From contig CM042180.1 in assembly GCA_023376005.1 (NCBI GenBank), positions 49,966,834-50,030,833 on the forward strand: a DNA stretch of 64,000 bases, given 5' to 3'. Shown here piece after piece: positions 10,060 to 22,479 of this stretch (the stretch's first letter is position 1; each line of letters opens with the position of its first letter). The translations under genes were made by a program, and so were the position numbers. The notes under the pieces were generated by a model, which was not told where the DNA came from, searched no databases, and saw only the letters and a list, made by a program, of their open reading frames with translations. This DNA comes from Doryteuthis pealeii (taxonomy: Eukaryota; Mollusca; Cephalopoda; Myopsida; Loliginidae).

Positions 10060-12430
10060 AAAAAAAAAACAAAAGAAAAGAACTGCAAAATCAATCCTTT
10101 GTTGGCATAGAATTTCCCTGATAGTTCTTTTATCTTGTCTGATCTTTGGATATTATAGGATTCCAGATTATTTATACCAAACTTTAATATCATACTTTAT
10201 TCTTCAGTCCAGAATTTTAGCATTCATTACTAATTGAAAAATCATTCTTCATTTCTGAAATTAAACAATTTTTTTTTAAATTACACAAAGAACCAAAATT
10301 TGAAATAAATAAGAAAAACCGAAAGGCAATACAAAAAAAAAAAAAAAGAAACAAGCGAAATAACAAAGAAAAAAAGGAGAAAGCGGACCAAAATAGATTG
10401 AAAAGAGAAACGTATCTTGAATAAGAGTAAAGACAGGAGATAGGGAACGAGGGGAAGAGAAAAGGACAAAAGGAATAAAAAGAAAATTTAAAAAAAACCA
10501 GTAAGAAAAACAGAAACGTAGCATGAAGAATAAGGTAAGGTAAAGACAAAAACAAAAGAAAAAAAAAGAAACGTAGTTTAAATAAAAATAATTACGTGGG
10601 AATGGAAACATATATGGAGAGAAAGAAAAAAGAAAGTAAAATAGCAAAAAAAATAGCAAAAAAATAAAATAACGTAGCATAAAAACACAAGGAATGAGTA
10701 AAGGGGAAAAAAAGAAAAAAAAAAAGAAAAATAAAAGAATTACAAAACATCCTTCGTGCCTTAATTGTTCGTTATTTTATTTCCTTTTGGTTTCATAGTA
10801 TTTCCTCGGATTCTGATTAGTATTTTTTATAAAATTCCAAATTATTATACCAAAACTTAATATCTAACTTATTCTTTTGTCCAGAATTTTAGCAATTCAT
10901 TCCTAATGAAAAATCATTCATTTCTGTAAATTTAAAAATAAAAAACTTTTAAAAAATAAAATAGAAAATACAAGAATCAAATTTAAAAAAAAAAATAGAA
11001 ACAAGAACAAAAATGAAGAAAAAAAAAAGACAGAACCAAAATTGAAAGAAACAAGAAAAACCGAACGGCAATACAAAAAAGAAACGAACCGAAAACAAAA
11101 AAAACGAGAGAAACAGAACGCAAGCTTAAGTTAAGAGTAAAGACAGGGGAAAGGGAATTTCAGGGAAGAGAAAAGGACAAAAGGAATAAAAAGAAAGGGA
11201 AAAGAAAAAACAGTAAGGAAAAACAGAAAGCATAAAGAATAGGTAAGGCCAAAAACAAAAGAAAAAAAAACAGAAAAAAAAAGAAACAAACGTAGTTTAA
11301 AATAAGAGGAATGGACGTGTGAAAGCGAAACACACGGGGAGAGAAAAGAAAAAAAAAAAGAATAACCAGCAAGAAAAAAACAAATCGTAGCATAAAAATA
11401 AAGGAGATGAGTAAAAGGGAAAGAGAAAAAAAGAAAAGACGAGAACCAAAATTAAAGGAGAAAGCAGACAAATTACAAACAGAAATATCTTAAAGTAAAG
11501 GACAGGATGAAAGGAAGTCAGGGGAAGAGAAAGGACAAAAAAGGAGAAAAAGAAAAGAAAAAAAAAAATAGTAAAAAAACAGTTAAAAAAAAAAAAAAAA
11601 AAAAAATAAAAAAAAACTTAGCATACAGGAATAAGGTACGGCAAAGAAAAAAAAAACATAAGAAAAAAAAACAGAAAAAAAAAAAAAGGAACAAACGTAG
11701 TTAAATAAGAGTAAACGTTGGGGAAAGGAAACACACGGGAGAGAAAGGAAGAAAAAAAAAAAAGAAAAACAGCAAAGAAAAACAAACGTAGCATAAAATT
11801 AAGGAATGAGTAAAGGGAAAGAAAAAAAAGAAAGAAAGAAAAAATAAAAAAATAAAAGAATTACAAAATATCCTTCGCTGCTTTAATTCTTCGTCTTTAT
11901 TCCTTTGTTTCATAGTATTTCCTCGGATCTGATAGTATTAACAAGCATTCAAAATATTATACCAAAAACTTAATATCTAACTTATTCTTTTTGCCAAAAG
12001 GACAAAAAGGAATAAAAAAAAAGAAAAGAAAAAAAAAAAACAGGAACGTAGCATAAGAATAAGGTAAAGAAAGAAAAAAAAGAACAACGTAGTTAAAATT
12101 AAGAGTTAAGACGTGGGAAAGGAAACATAGGGGGTGAGGAAAAAAAACAAAAAACAACGTAAAACAGTAAAACAGCAAGAAAAAAAAAAAACGTAACATA
12201 AAAATACAAGGAATGAATAAAGGGAAAAAGGGAAAAAAAAGGATAAAAAGGAAAAAGAAAAAAAAGAAGAAAGAAATGAAATAGAATATTAAAACATCCT
12301 TTCCTGCTTGAATTGTTAGTCTTTATTTTATTTCTTTTCATAATAATTCCTCGGATTCTGATAGTCTTTTAATCTTTGTCTGGTCTCGGTATTTACAAGA
12401 TTCCGAATTATCATACCAAACTTAATATCT
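10060..12430. repeat. A-rich array with four conserved modules (right arm)
   Basis: Mirror of 7255-9565. Modules read CTCGGATTCTGATAG and CTTAATATCTAACTTATTC at about 10090-10230, 10745-10900, 11875-12000 and 12290-12450. Lysine-rich and phenylalanine-rich frames here are not genes. Confidence 0.8.
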
Positions 12431-13077
12431 AACTTTTTCTTTAGTCCAGAATTTCATCTATTCATTACAAATGAAAAATCATTCTTCATTTGTGTAAATT
12501 TAATTCATATTTACTGTATCATATCTACGACCGAAATCCTATTTATTTCCAAACTCAGACCTAATTTGCGAACTTAGAGAATTATAAGTGCCTTAACCAT
12601 AATTGATTGCCTCATCTTCTTATTCAAATAGCCGTGTCTAGCATACGATAAAACAACGAGAGCCGCCCTGGAATAATTGGAAAGACATCGAGCGACCAGA
12701 GTGGAATAAGATACAGAGCCAGCCAAAATACTGATCAAGCGAATGCATGAATTGGTTGGATGGATTTTACGGCATACCAACCGTTGTTGGGTTATTTTAT
12801 CCTCAAGACGTTTGTTACGATTCCGGTAGCCGTTTTAAGCATGCAGGTTTATTGTTAAATCCAGTGGTAGAAAAGGGTGTAGTATTAGTAGTAGTAAGTC
12901 TGGTGCATTACTTGAAATCTTTGGTAGAACAAGGGCATGGTACCAAAAAATTCAATTGTAGTCTTTGAAATACTCGACAGAACAATGAACTCGTTTTAGC
13001 AGAGAATCCAGTAGTCGTCTTTTTTAAAAAAAAAATGAAATAGACCACAAAGTAGGACTGTGCCTATTCTAGTAGTG

Positions 13078-13290
13078 ACCACGTTTGAATTCAGAGTTGT
13101 CCTTCTCCTAGACTGGTTGCCTAACCAAGGTTAAAGAGCCCAGTCTGCCCTACTATTTACCCATAGCTAGAGGAAGAATAGTTTGATTCATGCCTTTCCT
13201 ATCGCTTCGTTCAGTATTTGAACTCGTGTCGACGAGTCCATTTCCTACGACTATAACCAGTACACCACCGCGCTTCCTGGAAATCAATTT
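13078..13290 (-). mobile_element. SINE C copy with tRNA-like head (right arm)
   Basis: Mirror of 6418-6625, with TTTGAACTCGTGTCGACGAG (B-box side) and CCACCGCGCTTCC (head end) readable on the plus strand. Confidence 0.75.
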
Positions 13291-13362
13291 GTAGAACAAG
13301 AGTGGACTCGTTGTGGCAGAGAATCCATTTCTAGTCCTTGAAATCCTAGGTAGAACAAGATT

Positions 13363-13672
13363 TGGTTTGTTGTTTTACGGCATGTCAACCATTGGATACA
13401 CGCTTTTTCATAAACACATTTTTCAATTTAAACCATAGATAAGACTAACAGGTACTACCACTCCGGGTCAGAGTGGACCTGGGAGCAATGGTAATGAAAG
13501 AACTTCACCATCAGATAGTTTAACGCCATTCCTAGGACATGAAGACCCTCTGCCACCACCTTCTAGCACCCAAAAGGGGAATGGAGTTAGGGCAATTATA
13601 TAGGTGTTAGGGCTTGACGTGACCAGCCGATTGATCAGAATGGACCTCTCCCACCATCCGTCTAGTCCATGG
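13363..13672 (-). mobile_element. Repeat A, 5'-truncated (right arm)
   Basis: Mirror of 6028-6332: starts TTTGGTTTGTTGTTTTACGG and ends at GTCTAGTCCATGG. Confidence 0.75.
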
Positions 13673-13894
13673 TAGAAAAGGGTATGGTACCAGTTGTAGA
13701 AAGTCTGTTGCATTCCTTGAAATCCTAGGTAGAAAAAGAATGTCGCTCATGTAGCAAAGTTTTATATTCTTTGAAATCATATGTAGAACAAGGGCATGGG
13801 CTCCTTGAACCAAAGAATCCAGTTGTAGTCTTTGAAATACTCGGCAGAACAAGAGTGTACTCGGTGTAGCAGAGAATCCAGTTGTGCTCCTTAA

Positions 13895-14472
13895 AATCCA
13901 TATGACATAGCAACCTCAGTGCCTTATTAATGCCGATAAAGTTTTGAAAAATTCATTTTAATGGATACTCATTTTTTTTTTTTATAAACACATTCAATTT
14001 AAACGATAGATAAGACCCTAACAAGTACTACCATTCCGGGTCAGAGTGGACCTGAGAGCATTGGGAGTGAAGGGGTGCTCCACATTCCCCAGACCTCCAG
14101 AACTGGAACCTCACCATCAGATAGAGTTTAACGTCATTCCCAGGATATGTAAACACTCAGCCACCGCCTTCTAGCACCTATATGATAAGGATTGGAGGTT
14201 GCCATAAGGGCAATAGGATTGGGGCATTCATATTGGTGCTAGTGCTAGGGCTTGACGTGGCTAGCCGATTGATCGGAAGGGGCCTCTCCGACCGCCCGTC
14301 TAGCCCAAGAAAAGCCTAAAGTGGAATATTGCAAGTCTTGAATTGCTCAGCCACCTGGGTTCTATCCCTCAGAATCACGGGTCGCCACCCACGGCCAACA
14401 GGTGGCCCCATTGGGGGAGTTTTACCCCTCTACAGAGGTGCAGTCGGTGCATTCTAACGCCCCAGCCGAGAG
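13895..14472 (-). mobile_element. Repeat A, diverged 3' end (right arm)
   Basis: Mirror of 5220-5800, ending at CCCAGCCGAG. The consensus blocks TACCATTCCGGGTCAGAGTG and GTTTAACGTCATTCCCAGGA are intact. Confidence 0.75.
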
Positions 14473-14950
14473 AGTGGAGTGATGAAGGAGTACTCTACAT
14501 TCCCCAAACTATTCCCATAAAAATTATACAAAACTAATTGGAATTAAATAACCCCACGGGGTTTCTATGCCGTTAAACAAGACCAATAATATTTGCTGTA
14601 AATTCCGTCGATTTCTCAATTGGTACACGAAAGGTAATTACATCCGGAGTTTGCCAGTAGGCACTAGGCGGCGTAGCGCGCAGCGTTATAAAGGAAGAAG
14701 CGGCAAATTCAAAATCCCTTACGTTCTAGTAAAGTAATTTGAGGTCGCAGACGCAAAAACAATCTCCACGATCTAGCGTTAGTGAAAAGGGGATTGACTC
14801 CTTCGCAGTCTGGCTGCTATCGAGAATAAGTACTGACTACTTATGGGTGAAGAATTTTTTTTTAAAACTAGTTAAAATTTATGAATAACCAACAAGAATG
14901 AATAAAACAAACGTCTTCGGCATAAAATAACCCAACAAGGGTTAAAATTC

Positions 14951-15558
14951 CGTTTTGTTTGTTTTGTTTTACGGCATATCAACCTCGATGGAGTCATTTA
15001 TGCCGATAAATTTGTGAAATAAATTCATTCTTAATGAATAATATGCATAAAGAAATGTTTATGAACTCATGTTTTTCTATTTAACCCATAGATGGGACCC
15101 TAACAGGTACTACCACTCCGGGTCAGAGTGAACCAGGGAGTAATGGTGATGAATGAAGTGCTCCACATTCCCCAAACCTCCAGAACTGAAACCTCACCAT
15201 CAGATAGAGTTTAACGTCATTCCCAGGACATGTAGACCCGCAGCCACCGCCTTCTAGCACCCATATGATAAAAAAGGATTGGGGATTGCCATACGGGCAA
15301 TAGGGTTGGGAAAATCATATAGGTGCTAGGGCTTGACGCGACCAGCCGATTGATCAGAGGGGCCTCTCCGACCGCCCGTCTAGCCCAAGATAGGGCCAAA
15401 GTGGAGTATTGCATGTCATGAACTGCTCATCCACCTGGGCTCTATCCTTAAGCATCACGGGTCGCCACCCTTGGTCAACAGGTGGCTCCATTGGGGGAGT
15501 CTTACCCCTCTACAGAGGTGCAGTCGGTGCATTCTAACGCCCCAGCCGACAGGGCAGT
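14951..15558 (-). mobile_element. Repeat A, near full length (right arm)
   Basis: Mirror of 4120-4730, starting with the A-rich tail reversed (GTTTTGTTTTACGGCATATC) and ending at CCCAGCCGACAGGG. It matches the copies at 26.1, 39.6 and 61.4 kb closely. Confidence 0.85.
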
Positions 15559-16181
15559 TCAAGGGGAGAGCACATTTCAAGGAGAGCCTCCATATTAAAA
15601 TCATCCTGAAAAACCACACTAGGTCTTATTTTGCTGGTAGGTCTTGTTTTCGAGGACACCGGTATTAGCAACATCGTCGCAAAAGCGAATAATTGGCCCT
15701 CTCCCCTTGATACGGGCTTTAAGACCAGTCGTATTTCATTTTAAAACGCAATATTCTACAGACATCACGAAATCAAGCAATCAAGATTAAAATATTCAAA
15801 GGTTTTGTATGCTTTATCTAAAATATGCTCAAATCTTAATTGTCTCCGATTTACCGATTTAAGATTGCCATATGTAAGGATAGTTGATATTCATTGCAAT
15901 AAGCCATGGAGTGAGAGACTACAAAAAAAAGATTAGGTGTATGTAAAAGTTTACATGGTACACTGATGATGGTCGGTTGGGTGTTACGGCATGTAACCCT
16001 TGTTGGGTTATTTTATGCCGAATACATTTTGTTTCATTCATTTTTGATTGTTACTCAACCATTACGAAATTCAGATTTAAGATTGTCAAGGTTTGATATT
16101 CATTGCAATAAGCCATGAGTGAGAGGCTGTCGCAGGCCGATATCGAAACTCGACCGATTTTTCGTCATTCAGAATCTCTAA

Positions 16182-16430
16182 AAATAAGAAATTTATTTAT
16201 CAACAGTTGGTACAAGTTATAAAGTATAAGTAAAAGAAAAACTTTTTTTTAAAAACTACTATTGAAGGGAGGCCATGCCTAATAGCGTGAAGCTAAGCCC
16301 ATGGACATGACCACCCTTGGACGCACACAGGAAACGATACAAGACACACCAGACAACACAAACATATAGATATATATCATGAGACAAATTAGCCGTGTGA
16401 GAATCTAAATGCAAATCTGTTGTTTATAAG
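16182..16430 (-). mobile_element. 5'-truncated LINE 3' UTR, right arm (mirror)
   Basis: Mirror of 3230-3482 and close to the 45.2 kb copy over its first 150 bases. Its minus-strand end carries the AATAAATTTCTTATTTTT-type tail. Flanks on both sides continue the giant palindrome, so this is the same insertion as the left-arm copy. Confidence 0.8.
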
Positions 16431-17041
16431 ACTGGGCTATCAGCACAACCCACTTTAAGAAAGGAAATATTGATATAATATATACATGTCACTATACGTG
16501 TGACACGAATTAAATCGAAAAACGACAATTCGAAATATCCATTATTTAGTTGGAATGTAATCTCATCTATTTAATAGAAATCTGCACCTGGACTTATACT
16601 AAGTTAAAACTTAGAAATATTAGGGATTTTTTTCTCCGGTGTGGTGGACCCGTAGATCTTGTAAGATCATTCACGTGCCTAGTTTTATTTTAATGTTAGT
16701 ATACGTATTCGTAATTCGGTAAATTATGAAGCCTACTAGTAGCTGGGCCTTCTTTATGTCAGCCTAACTACGTAATCGATAAATTATTTTCTAAATAGTA
16801 TCTGTATAAGAAACTCACGGAGTATGAACTCCGGTTCTTATAAAGCATTGGGTTACTTAAAGGAAAAGTACCCCAACACAGAATATTTCAGTAGGATAAC
16901 AACAAACGCATTAATTACAGACATACAGCATTTGATTTACAAATATATGGGGAAAAAAGGTTCCCCAGGCTATACAACGTCACAAGAGGCTAAACATATG
17001 TACAAGTGTAAGAAATACAAAATAGGTGGAAACCACTTACT

Positions 17042-17335
17042 TTTTTTAGGCTAATGGGCCAACATTTGCTCATGAGACAAATCTATCGCCCTTCACCAGG
17101 ATTGAACCTGCATCCCAGAGATATCTATCACTTGGAAACCATTTACTGTAATGGGGTCTGTATTGTTTGGTATGCACAATATGCGGTGCTGAAGAGATGT
17201 GCCCGTCATTGTCAAGTCAGCTTCGGAAAAGAGGCTGATCTTTTGGGGTTCCCGCATAATGTGACCCATGACGCGGAAGAGTCCCAAACCCTGTGACAAG
17301 GGAAACTACCCCATTTAGTCCCTTACATGTGTATC
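17042..17335 (-). repeat. Possible tRNA-like repeat, right arm (mirror)
   Basis: Mirror of 2280-2575. The minus strand holds a B-box-like GGTTCAATCC. The open frame over this stretch has no recognisable domain and I do not call it a gene. Confidence 0.25.
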
Positions 17336-17484
17336 GTCTTTTTTTGTTTTTGTTTCACTTCTCGGGTACGAAAATAAGAGTAAACAATGATACCATACGG
17401 GATGAATGATACAGCTGTTTTTACAGACAACATAAATATATTTTATATTGTTTTTAAGATTTTTGAAAAACGCCGCATCATAAA

Positions 17485-17590
17485 AAAAATGACCTACCGT
17501 ATTTGACGGCATATAGGACGCACTTTTTTTCCCCAAAATTTTGGCTAAAAAATTGGCCTGCGTCTTATGCATCGTAGGAGAAGTTTGATT
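17485..17590. mobile_element. DNA-transposon end, pogo/Tc1-like (right arm)
   Basis: Mirror of 2020-2135, with clearer motifs TACCGTATTTGACGGC, TAGGACGCAC and CTGCGTCTTATGCATCG around a CCCCAAAATTTTGG core. It looks like a short nonautonomous fragment with no coding capacity. Confidence 0.4.
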
Positions 17591-17944
17591 ATATATACAT
17601 ATATACACAAATAATGTGCCAAACCAATATGATTTTCTGATAGAGTTCGATGAGGAGTATCACATAGTAAATATTTCACAGACGCTGCCGCTGTCGATAA
17701 CAACAGAGACAAGGAAGCCGTTAAACAGGAATAACATTCATTTGATAAAGGGTATCTAACGAACCTGAAAATTTATGACAAAAAATGATTAAAAAAAAGT
17801 GAATCCAATACTCTATAATATCGAGTTCATTCATTTATATATTTTTAATGCTTCGTAATAACGCCCAACCTAAAACACAAATATATATATATATATATAT
17901 ATTATATAATATATAATATATAATAATATAATACCAACACCTCC

Positions 17945-18170
17945 GTACGAGCAGGATGCGACACAAGCGGAGTTTAACAGGTTTGAATTCAGAGTTTTCC
18001 TTCTCCTAGACTGGTTACCAAGCCATGGTTAAAGAGTTCAGTCTGCCCTGCTATTTACCCTAGCTGGAGGGAGAATTGGATTCATACCTTTCCCAATGGT
18101 ATTAGCGCCATGGGAAATGTCGTCGAGTCAATTTCCTTTGACTAACCATTACAAAACATGCATATAATTT
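17945..18170 (-). mobile_element. SINE C copy, right arm (mirror)
   Basis: Mirror of 1440-1675. It contains CCTTCTCCTAGACTGGTTAC and CAGTCTGCCCTGCTATTTAC, the reverse complement of the SINE C body, and adjoins a (TA)n tract at 17881. Confidence 0.7.
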
Positions 18171-18376
18171 AATATACCAAGCGTGTTGGTAAATCCTTGC
18201 GGAGAGAAAAAACCCAGCAGAAAGTTTGATTGTAAAAAATATTACTACCAAACATCAACCAGGAAGAAAAAAATTTTTTGAAAAAATTTTTTGAAAAAAA
18301 AAAAAAAGAAAGGACCAAGATATTCGTACCACCAAAACTAATCTATTGGTACAGTATTTGGCCAAAAGAAAAAACA

Positions 18377-18439
<63 letters not shown>

Positions 18440-18507
18440 CCGCTAGGAGAAAGCTAATAAGTAAAAAGTACTCGATACCTAAGTAGAGCCAATAAAGATA
18501 ATCTAAT

Positions 18508-18625
18508 GAGTCAGACGAACCTACTATTAGTTTCGCATAAAGCTCTTCATGGCTAAAATCTGAAAGGTAGACTCAGATTTTAGCCCTGAAGAGCTTTATG
18601 CGAAACTAATAGTAGGTTCGTCTGA

Positions 18626-18630
<5 letters not shown>
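18508..18630. repeat. Short foldback between TA tracts (right arm)
   Basis: Near-perfect hairpin with arms of about 55 bases and a loop of about 10. (TA)n tracts lie outside both ends. About 75 bases to the left (from 18432) are shared with the foldback at 40.6 kb, so this belongs to a ~200-bp dispersed element. Confidence 0.85.
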
Positions 18631-18673
<43 letters not shown>

Positions 18674-18753
18674 GTGTTCAAAATTTGTAGGATTTTTTAA
18701 AAAGATTAGTCTAGCTTGAACACCAACACTCAAATATTCATGCTTAAAAACAA

Positions 18754-18790
<37 letters not shown>

Positions 18791-19613
18791 TACACCTTGA
18801 CAATGCTGACAACGTTACAATTAAATAATAACTTTCCTCGAAGCCATCTTACACGTCTACAGAATAGAGACACACAACAATCGTCTTCCTCAATAACAGA
18901 GGGAGATAGAAAGAGAGACATAAAATATATGTCATATTTTCACTAAAGTTAATATACCGTATGATAAGAAAATTTGCCCATAGGAGTTATACAAACATTA
19001 AAATAAACAGAAAAATAATAAATTCCTAAAGCTGACATATCGACAATTTTCTGCTGGAAATTTTCTAAACGATTTCAAGCGAGAATAAAAGAAAAACATT
19101 AACCTTATCCAAAGTATTTTGCTAGCGTAGAAAGCCGGAAATTAAAAAGATCTCGTTTGTCCGAGATCTCGCGATAGCTGATTTTTAAGCACAAAATGTA
19201 GCCCTGGCAATTCTTAGTTTTTATACAGATTTATTTCTATATATAAAAGTTTGGTTTCCTATGAAAAGACAAACACAATAAAAGAATTTTTCGTACAGTG
19301 TTTCCATCTTGTTTTCTTCTAATTAAAATGTGGAGGACGTTCTCTTTTTGTGTTGGGGGGAGGGTGGGGTGCAGTTCGTTGTTATGAATATCTGCTTAAG
19401 AAACTGAACGGTATGAAAGTTCTTTAAAAATATTTGCATCCGTCTCATTGAAATTCATACTTTTTTTTCTTTTAGAAATGAAAGAAAGGTAGAATGAGTA
19501 ATAAAAGAATGAATGAATTTATGAATGAAAAAGGAGGAAAATTAGGAAGGGAATAATTTTTTTTTTAATTTGGAAGGAAAGAATAGAAAATGAAGTATTG
19601 GTTTTCTTCATTC

Positions 19614-20375
19614 CCACATAGCTTTATTCCTTCATTGTTTTTTTCCTTCCTCTTTTTGTTCATTCATTCATCGCTTTATTCCTTCATTCACTCATCGCTT
19701 TATTCCTTGTTTTCTTCTCTTTTTCTTCATTCACTCATCGCTTTATTCCTTCCTTCATTCGTTGTTTTCTTCCTCTTTTTCTTCATTCTCTCATCGCTTT
19801 ATTCATTCATTCGTTGTTTTCTTCTTCATCTTTTTGTTCCTTCATTCTCTCATCACTTTATTTCTTCATTCATTGTTTTCTTCCTCTTTTTTGTTCCTTC
19901 ATTCATCGCTTTATTCCTTCATTCATTGTTTTCTTCTTCCTCTTTTTGTTCCTTCATTCATCACTTTATTCCTTCATTCATTGTTTTCTTCTTCATCACT
20001 CATCCCTTTCTTCCTTCATTCATTGTTTTCTTCCTCTTTTTCTTCATTCACTGTTTTCTTCCCCTTTTTGTTCATTCACTCATCGCTTTATTCCTTCCTT
20101 CATTCCATTCTTCATTCATTCACAGATACCACACTTATTCACATAACTCATTCATTCACACCTCACCCACACTCCTCACTCATTCATGCCCACTCCACTC
20201 ATTCAATAATCGCTTTCTTCAGTCATTCAATCAACCCCACTCACACCTATCACATTCAAACTCCTCACTCGTTCACCACTTTAGTCATTCCTTACTTCAT
20301 TCATTCAGTCCATTATTCTTTCCTTCTTTCATTCATTTATTGCGTACTTATTTTCCCTTCCACTCAATCCTCTAC
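19614..20375. repeat. TTCATTCA-type tandem array
   Basis: Imperfect units of TTCATTCATCGCTTTATTCC and TTCATTCATTGTTTTCTTCC repeat to about 20100, then decay into CACTCATTCA-like sequence. It begins exactly where the palindrome match ends. Overlapping Ser/Phe/His-rich open frames of up to 348 codons lack start context, domains or composition bias other than the repeat. Confidence 0.85.
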
Positions 20376-20376
20376 A

Positions 20377-20415
<39 letters not shown>

Positions 20416-20429
20416 TATATTTAATAATT

Positions 20430-20700
20430 TACAGTATAAGGGGATGTATTCTTTCCAGCAATAAACATATTTGTATATTTATTCACTGGAAATATATAAA
20501 TGATAGGAATTTTCATATTTGTCACTTTGAATGCAACATAACTATCGTCAATGAAAACCTGGAAGTTCTTCTTTGTCCAACCGGAAATTGTCGTAAAGAT
20601 TTTTCCCGCGTTAGTGTTCCACGAACAAGAACTTAAAAAAATAAAAATAAATAAAAACGAAAAAATATTTTCTAATAACTACTCGGGCAAGAGATAATAA
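20430..20700 (+). other. Unassigned stretch after a TA tract
   Basis: AT-rich sequence after the (TA)n tract at 20380-20420. A short open frame ends near 20634 and includes a cysteine-containing stretch (FECNITIVNENLEVLLCP) that is less biased than the repeat before it. I recognise no family; it could be a decayed transposon or exon fragment. Confidence 0.2.
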
Positions 20701-20774
20701 AAACGATGTCGGTTACATTAGCATTATTTTTCAACATCAACGAGGAATATTATGATCCATCCATTCATACCTAT

Positions 20775-20840
20775 ATAAAGAGCAGTTTGTGTGTATGTAT
20801 GTCCGGAGGAACTATGAAACTAAACCAATTAACGACAAAT

Positions 20841-20872
<32 letters not shown>

Positions 20873-21006
20873 CATACACACACACACTTTCAGTATCACC
20901 AATTTGAAGGTTTTATTTATTTAGACAATTTCTACATATATAAAAAGGCAGTTTGTGTGTATGTATGTCCGGAGGAAACTATGAAAATAAAACAATTAAC
21001 GACAAA
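20775..21006. repeat. Direct repeat GTTTGTGTGTATGTATGTCC
   Basis: AGTTTGTGTGTATGTATGTC, then GGAGGA, ACTATGAAA and CAATTAACGACAAA, occurs at about 20783-20843 and again at about 20949-21006. Between the copies are a (CA)n/(TA)n tract and about 60 other bases. Confidence 0.75.
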
Positions 21007-21129
21007 GTAAATATATATACACATTCACTATCACCAGAATGATTTTTTGATTTAGTGAAGATTATCAAAAAATAAACTTTAAATAATAGCATAGAATATT
21101 TTTTGCATTTAATATTTTAGATAAAAAAG

Positions 21130-21379
21130 TAAAGTCGTCGGGGCGGCCTAAAGTCGCTATCAGCCAATCAGCGAGGGAGTCTATCCCCTTTTTCACTCGC
21201 GCTAGACCATGGAGATTATTTTAGCGTCTGAGGTGGAGCGCCACACCTACCATCAGCTCCTTACTTTACCGCACATATTCTTGTGCTACTCATACGCTGA
21301 GTTGGCAAGGACTGGTATTGAACTAGGAACCTTTTGGTTTCTAGCCGAACGCTCTACCGACTGAGCTAACCCAGTCCCT
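21130..21379 (-). mobile_element. SINE B, full length
   Basis: tRNA-derived SINE of ~250 bp. On the minus strand it starts near GGGACTGGGTTAGCTCAGTC (A box) and has a B-box region around AGTTCAATACC. It ends in a conserved body running GGCTGATAGCGACTTTAGG to GCCCCGACGACTTTAC. The anticodon arm is degraded, so it is not a functional tRNA gene. Confidence 0.88.
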
Positions 21380-21569
21380 ATAGTAGACATTAATTTTTCT
21401 TTTCAGAGTGACTGGATCAACACAAGGCCTTTTTTAAATAGGGATTTTAATGGGGCATCCAGTGAGGTTCCAACTCCTGATTCAATAATAATGGATAGAT
21501 GAGACTAACTTTTTGAACTCCCCACTTCCCATTCAACGCTGGGTAGCCACTTCCAGTTACAATAGGCGG

Positions 21570-21660
21570 AGTGGCCTACTGTCAGTATCAGCCTGACGGC
21601 GAGGGAGTCTATCCCTTTTTCAATAGCGCTAGACCAGTGAGATTCTTTTTTTGTGGTAGA
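21570..21660 (-). mobile_element. SINE B 3' fragment
   Basis: Shares GAGGGAGTCTATCCC and ATAGCGCTAGACCA with the end of SINE B. The tRNA head is absent. It precedes the repeat A tail into which SINE C is inserted. Confidence 0.65.
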
Positions 21661-21699
21661 ACCTACTGGGATAGTCCAATTCTACTCGAAAGTTGGTTG

Positions 21700-22130
21700 G
21701 TTACATTTTACGATGTGTCAACACTTGTTGGGTTATTTTATACCGAAAACCATTTATAGGAAGCGCGTTGTGTAATGGTTAAAGTCATGGGAAATGGACT
21801 CGTCGTCCCGAGTTCAAATCCTGGACGTGGTAATTGCATTTCATTTAGCGCTAATACCCTTGGGAAAAGTATGAATCCTACTCTCCCTCCAGCTATGGGT
21901 AAATAGTAGGGCAGACTGGGCTCTTTAACCTTGGTTAGGCAACCGGTCTAGGAGAAGGAAAACTCTGAATTCAAACCTGCTGAACTCCGCTTAAGAAATT
22001 GACCCTGTGTCACGTCCTGCTCGTGTGGAGGTGTTGGTAAATATATATACCGAAAACATTGTTTCATTCGTGTTGGGTATTCAATTTCTTTTACAAAAAT
22101 TTAAAGCATATTTTTTTTAGATGTATGATA
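21700..22130 (-). mobile_element. Repeat A tail (subfamily 2), split by SINE C
   Basis: The hairpin segment CAACACTTGTTGGGTTATTT continues to TATACCGAAAAC, is interrupted by SINE C at 21753-22044, then resumes at ATACCGAAAACATTGTTTC and runs into ATTTAAAGCATATTTTT. An unsplit copy lies at 22480-22595, showing what the site looked like before insertion. Confidence 0.8.
21753..22044 (+). mobile_element. SINE C, reference copy with target-site duplication
   Basis: tRNA-derived SINE of ~290 bp. The head reads GGAAGCGCGTTGTGTAATGG (A-box-like) and GAGTTCAAATCCTGG (B box). The body has GCGCTAATACCCTTGGG, GGTAAATAGTAGGGCAGACT and GGTCTAGGAGAAGG, and the end is GTGGAGGTGTTGGTAAATAT. It is flanked by the direct repeat ATACCGAAAAC (21740 and about 22045), interpreted as the target-site duplication. 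Confidence 0.88.
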
Positions 22131-22300
22131 CATGTTCCTGGGTTGGTAATTATACCTGTCCTAAACAAAATGGCATTACTTTTTGACTCAGCTATGAGAA
22201 GTAGGGATGTGATCCACAGAGGACCAGCTTCAATTTAATGTTCCTGTGTTGGTAATTATACCTGTCCTAAACAAAATGGCATTACTTTTTAATTCACCCT
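22125..22300. repeat. Direct repeat with TGTTCCTG..CATTACTTTTT
   Basis: ATGTTCCTGGGTTGGTAATT..CCTGTCCTAAACAAAATGG..CATTACTTTTT occurs twice in tandem (about 22130 and 22238). A third, diverged copy is just outside the far end of the satellite-bearing Helitron, at 24270-24340. Confidence 0.7.
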
Positions 22301-22479
22301 CGTATAAGTATTTGCATTAAAATACTTTCCAGAATTCAGCGTGAATACGAGTTCTGCGGCCTCTAAAATGCCAGGCTCTTATATACAATCGGAAGAGGTA
22401 AGTTGTATAGTTTATGACTTTCTATAGAAACCCCCATTACTTAATGGGGCAGTCCAATTCTACTCTTAAGTTGCTTGGT

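Larger units (their letters stand above)
9841..19613. repeat. Right arm of giant inverted repeat
   Basis: Reverse complement of 1-9776. The match runs to about 19613, where the sequence facing window base 1 ends and a TTCATTCA-type array begins. Mobile-element copies in this arm look closer to copies elsewhere in the window than those in the left arm. The LINE 3' end at 16182-16430 is nearly identical to 45245-45480 over 150 bases, while the left-arm copy has many indels. Confidence 0.95.

Noticed and set aside
19590..20636. 348-codon open frame
   Set aside because: It reads the TTCATTCA-type array and then a (TA)n tract; two other frames are also open over the same array.
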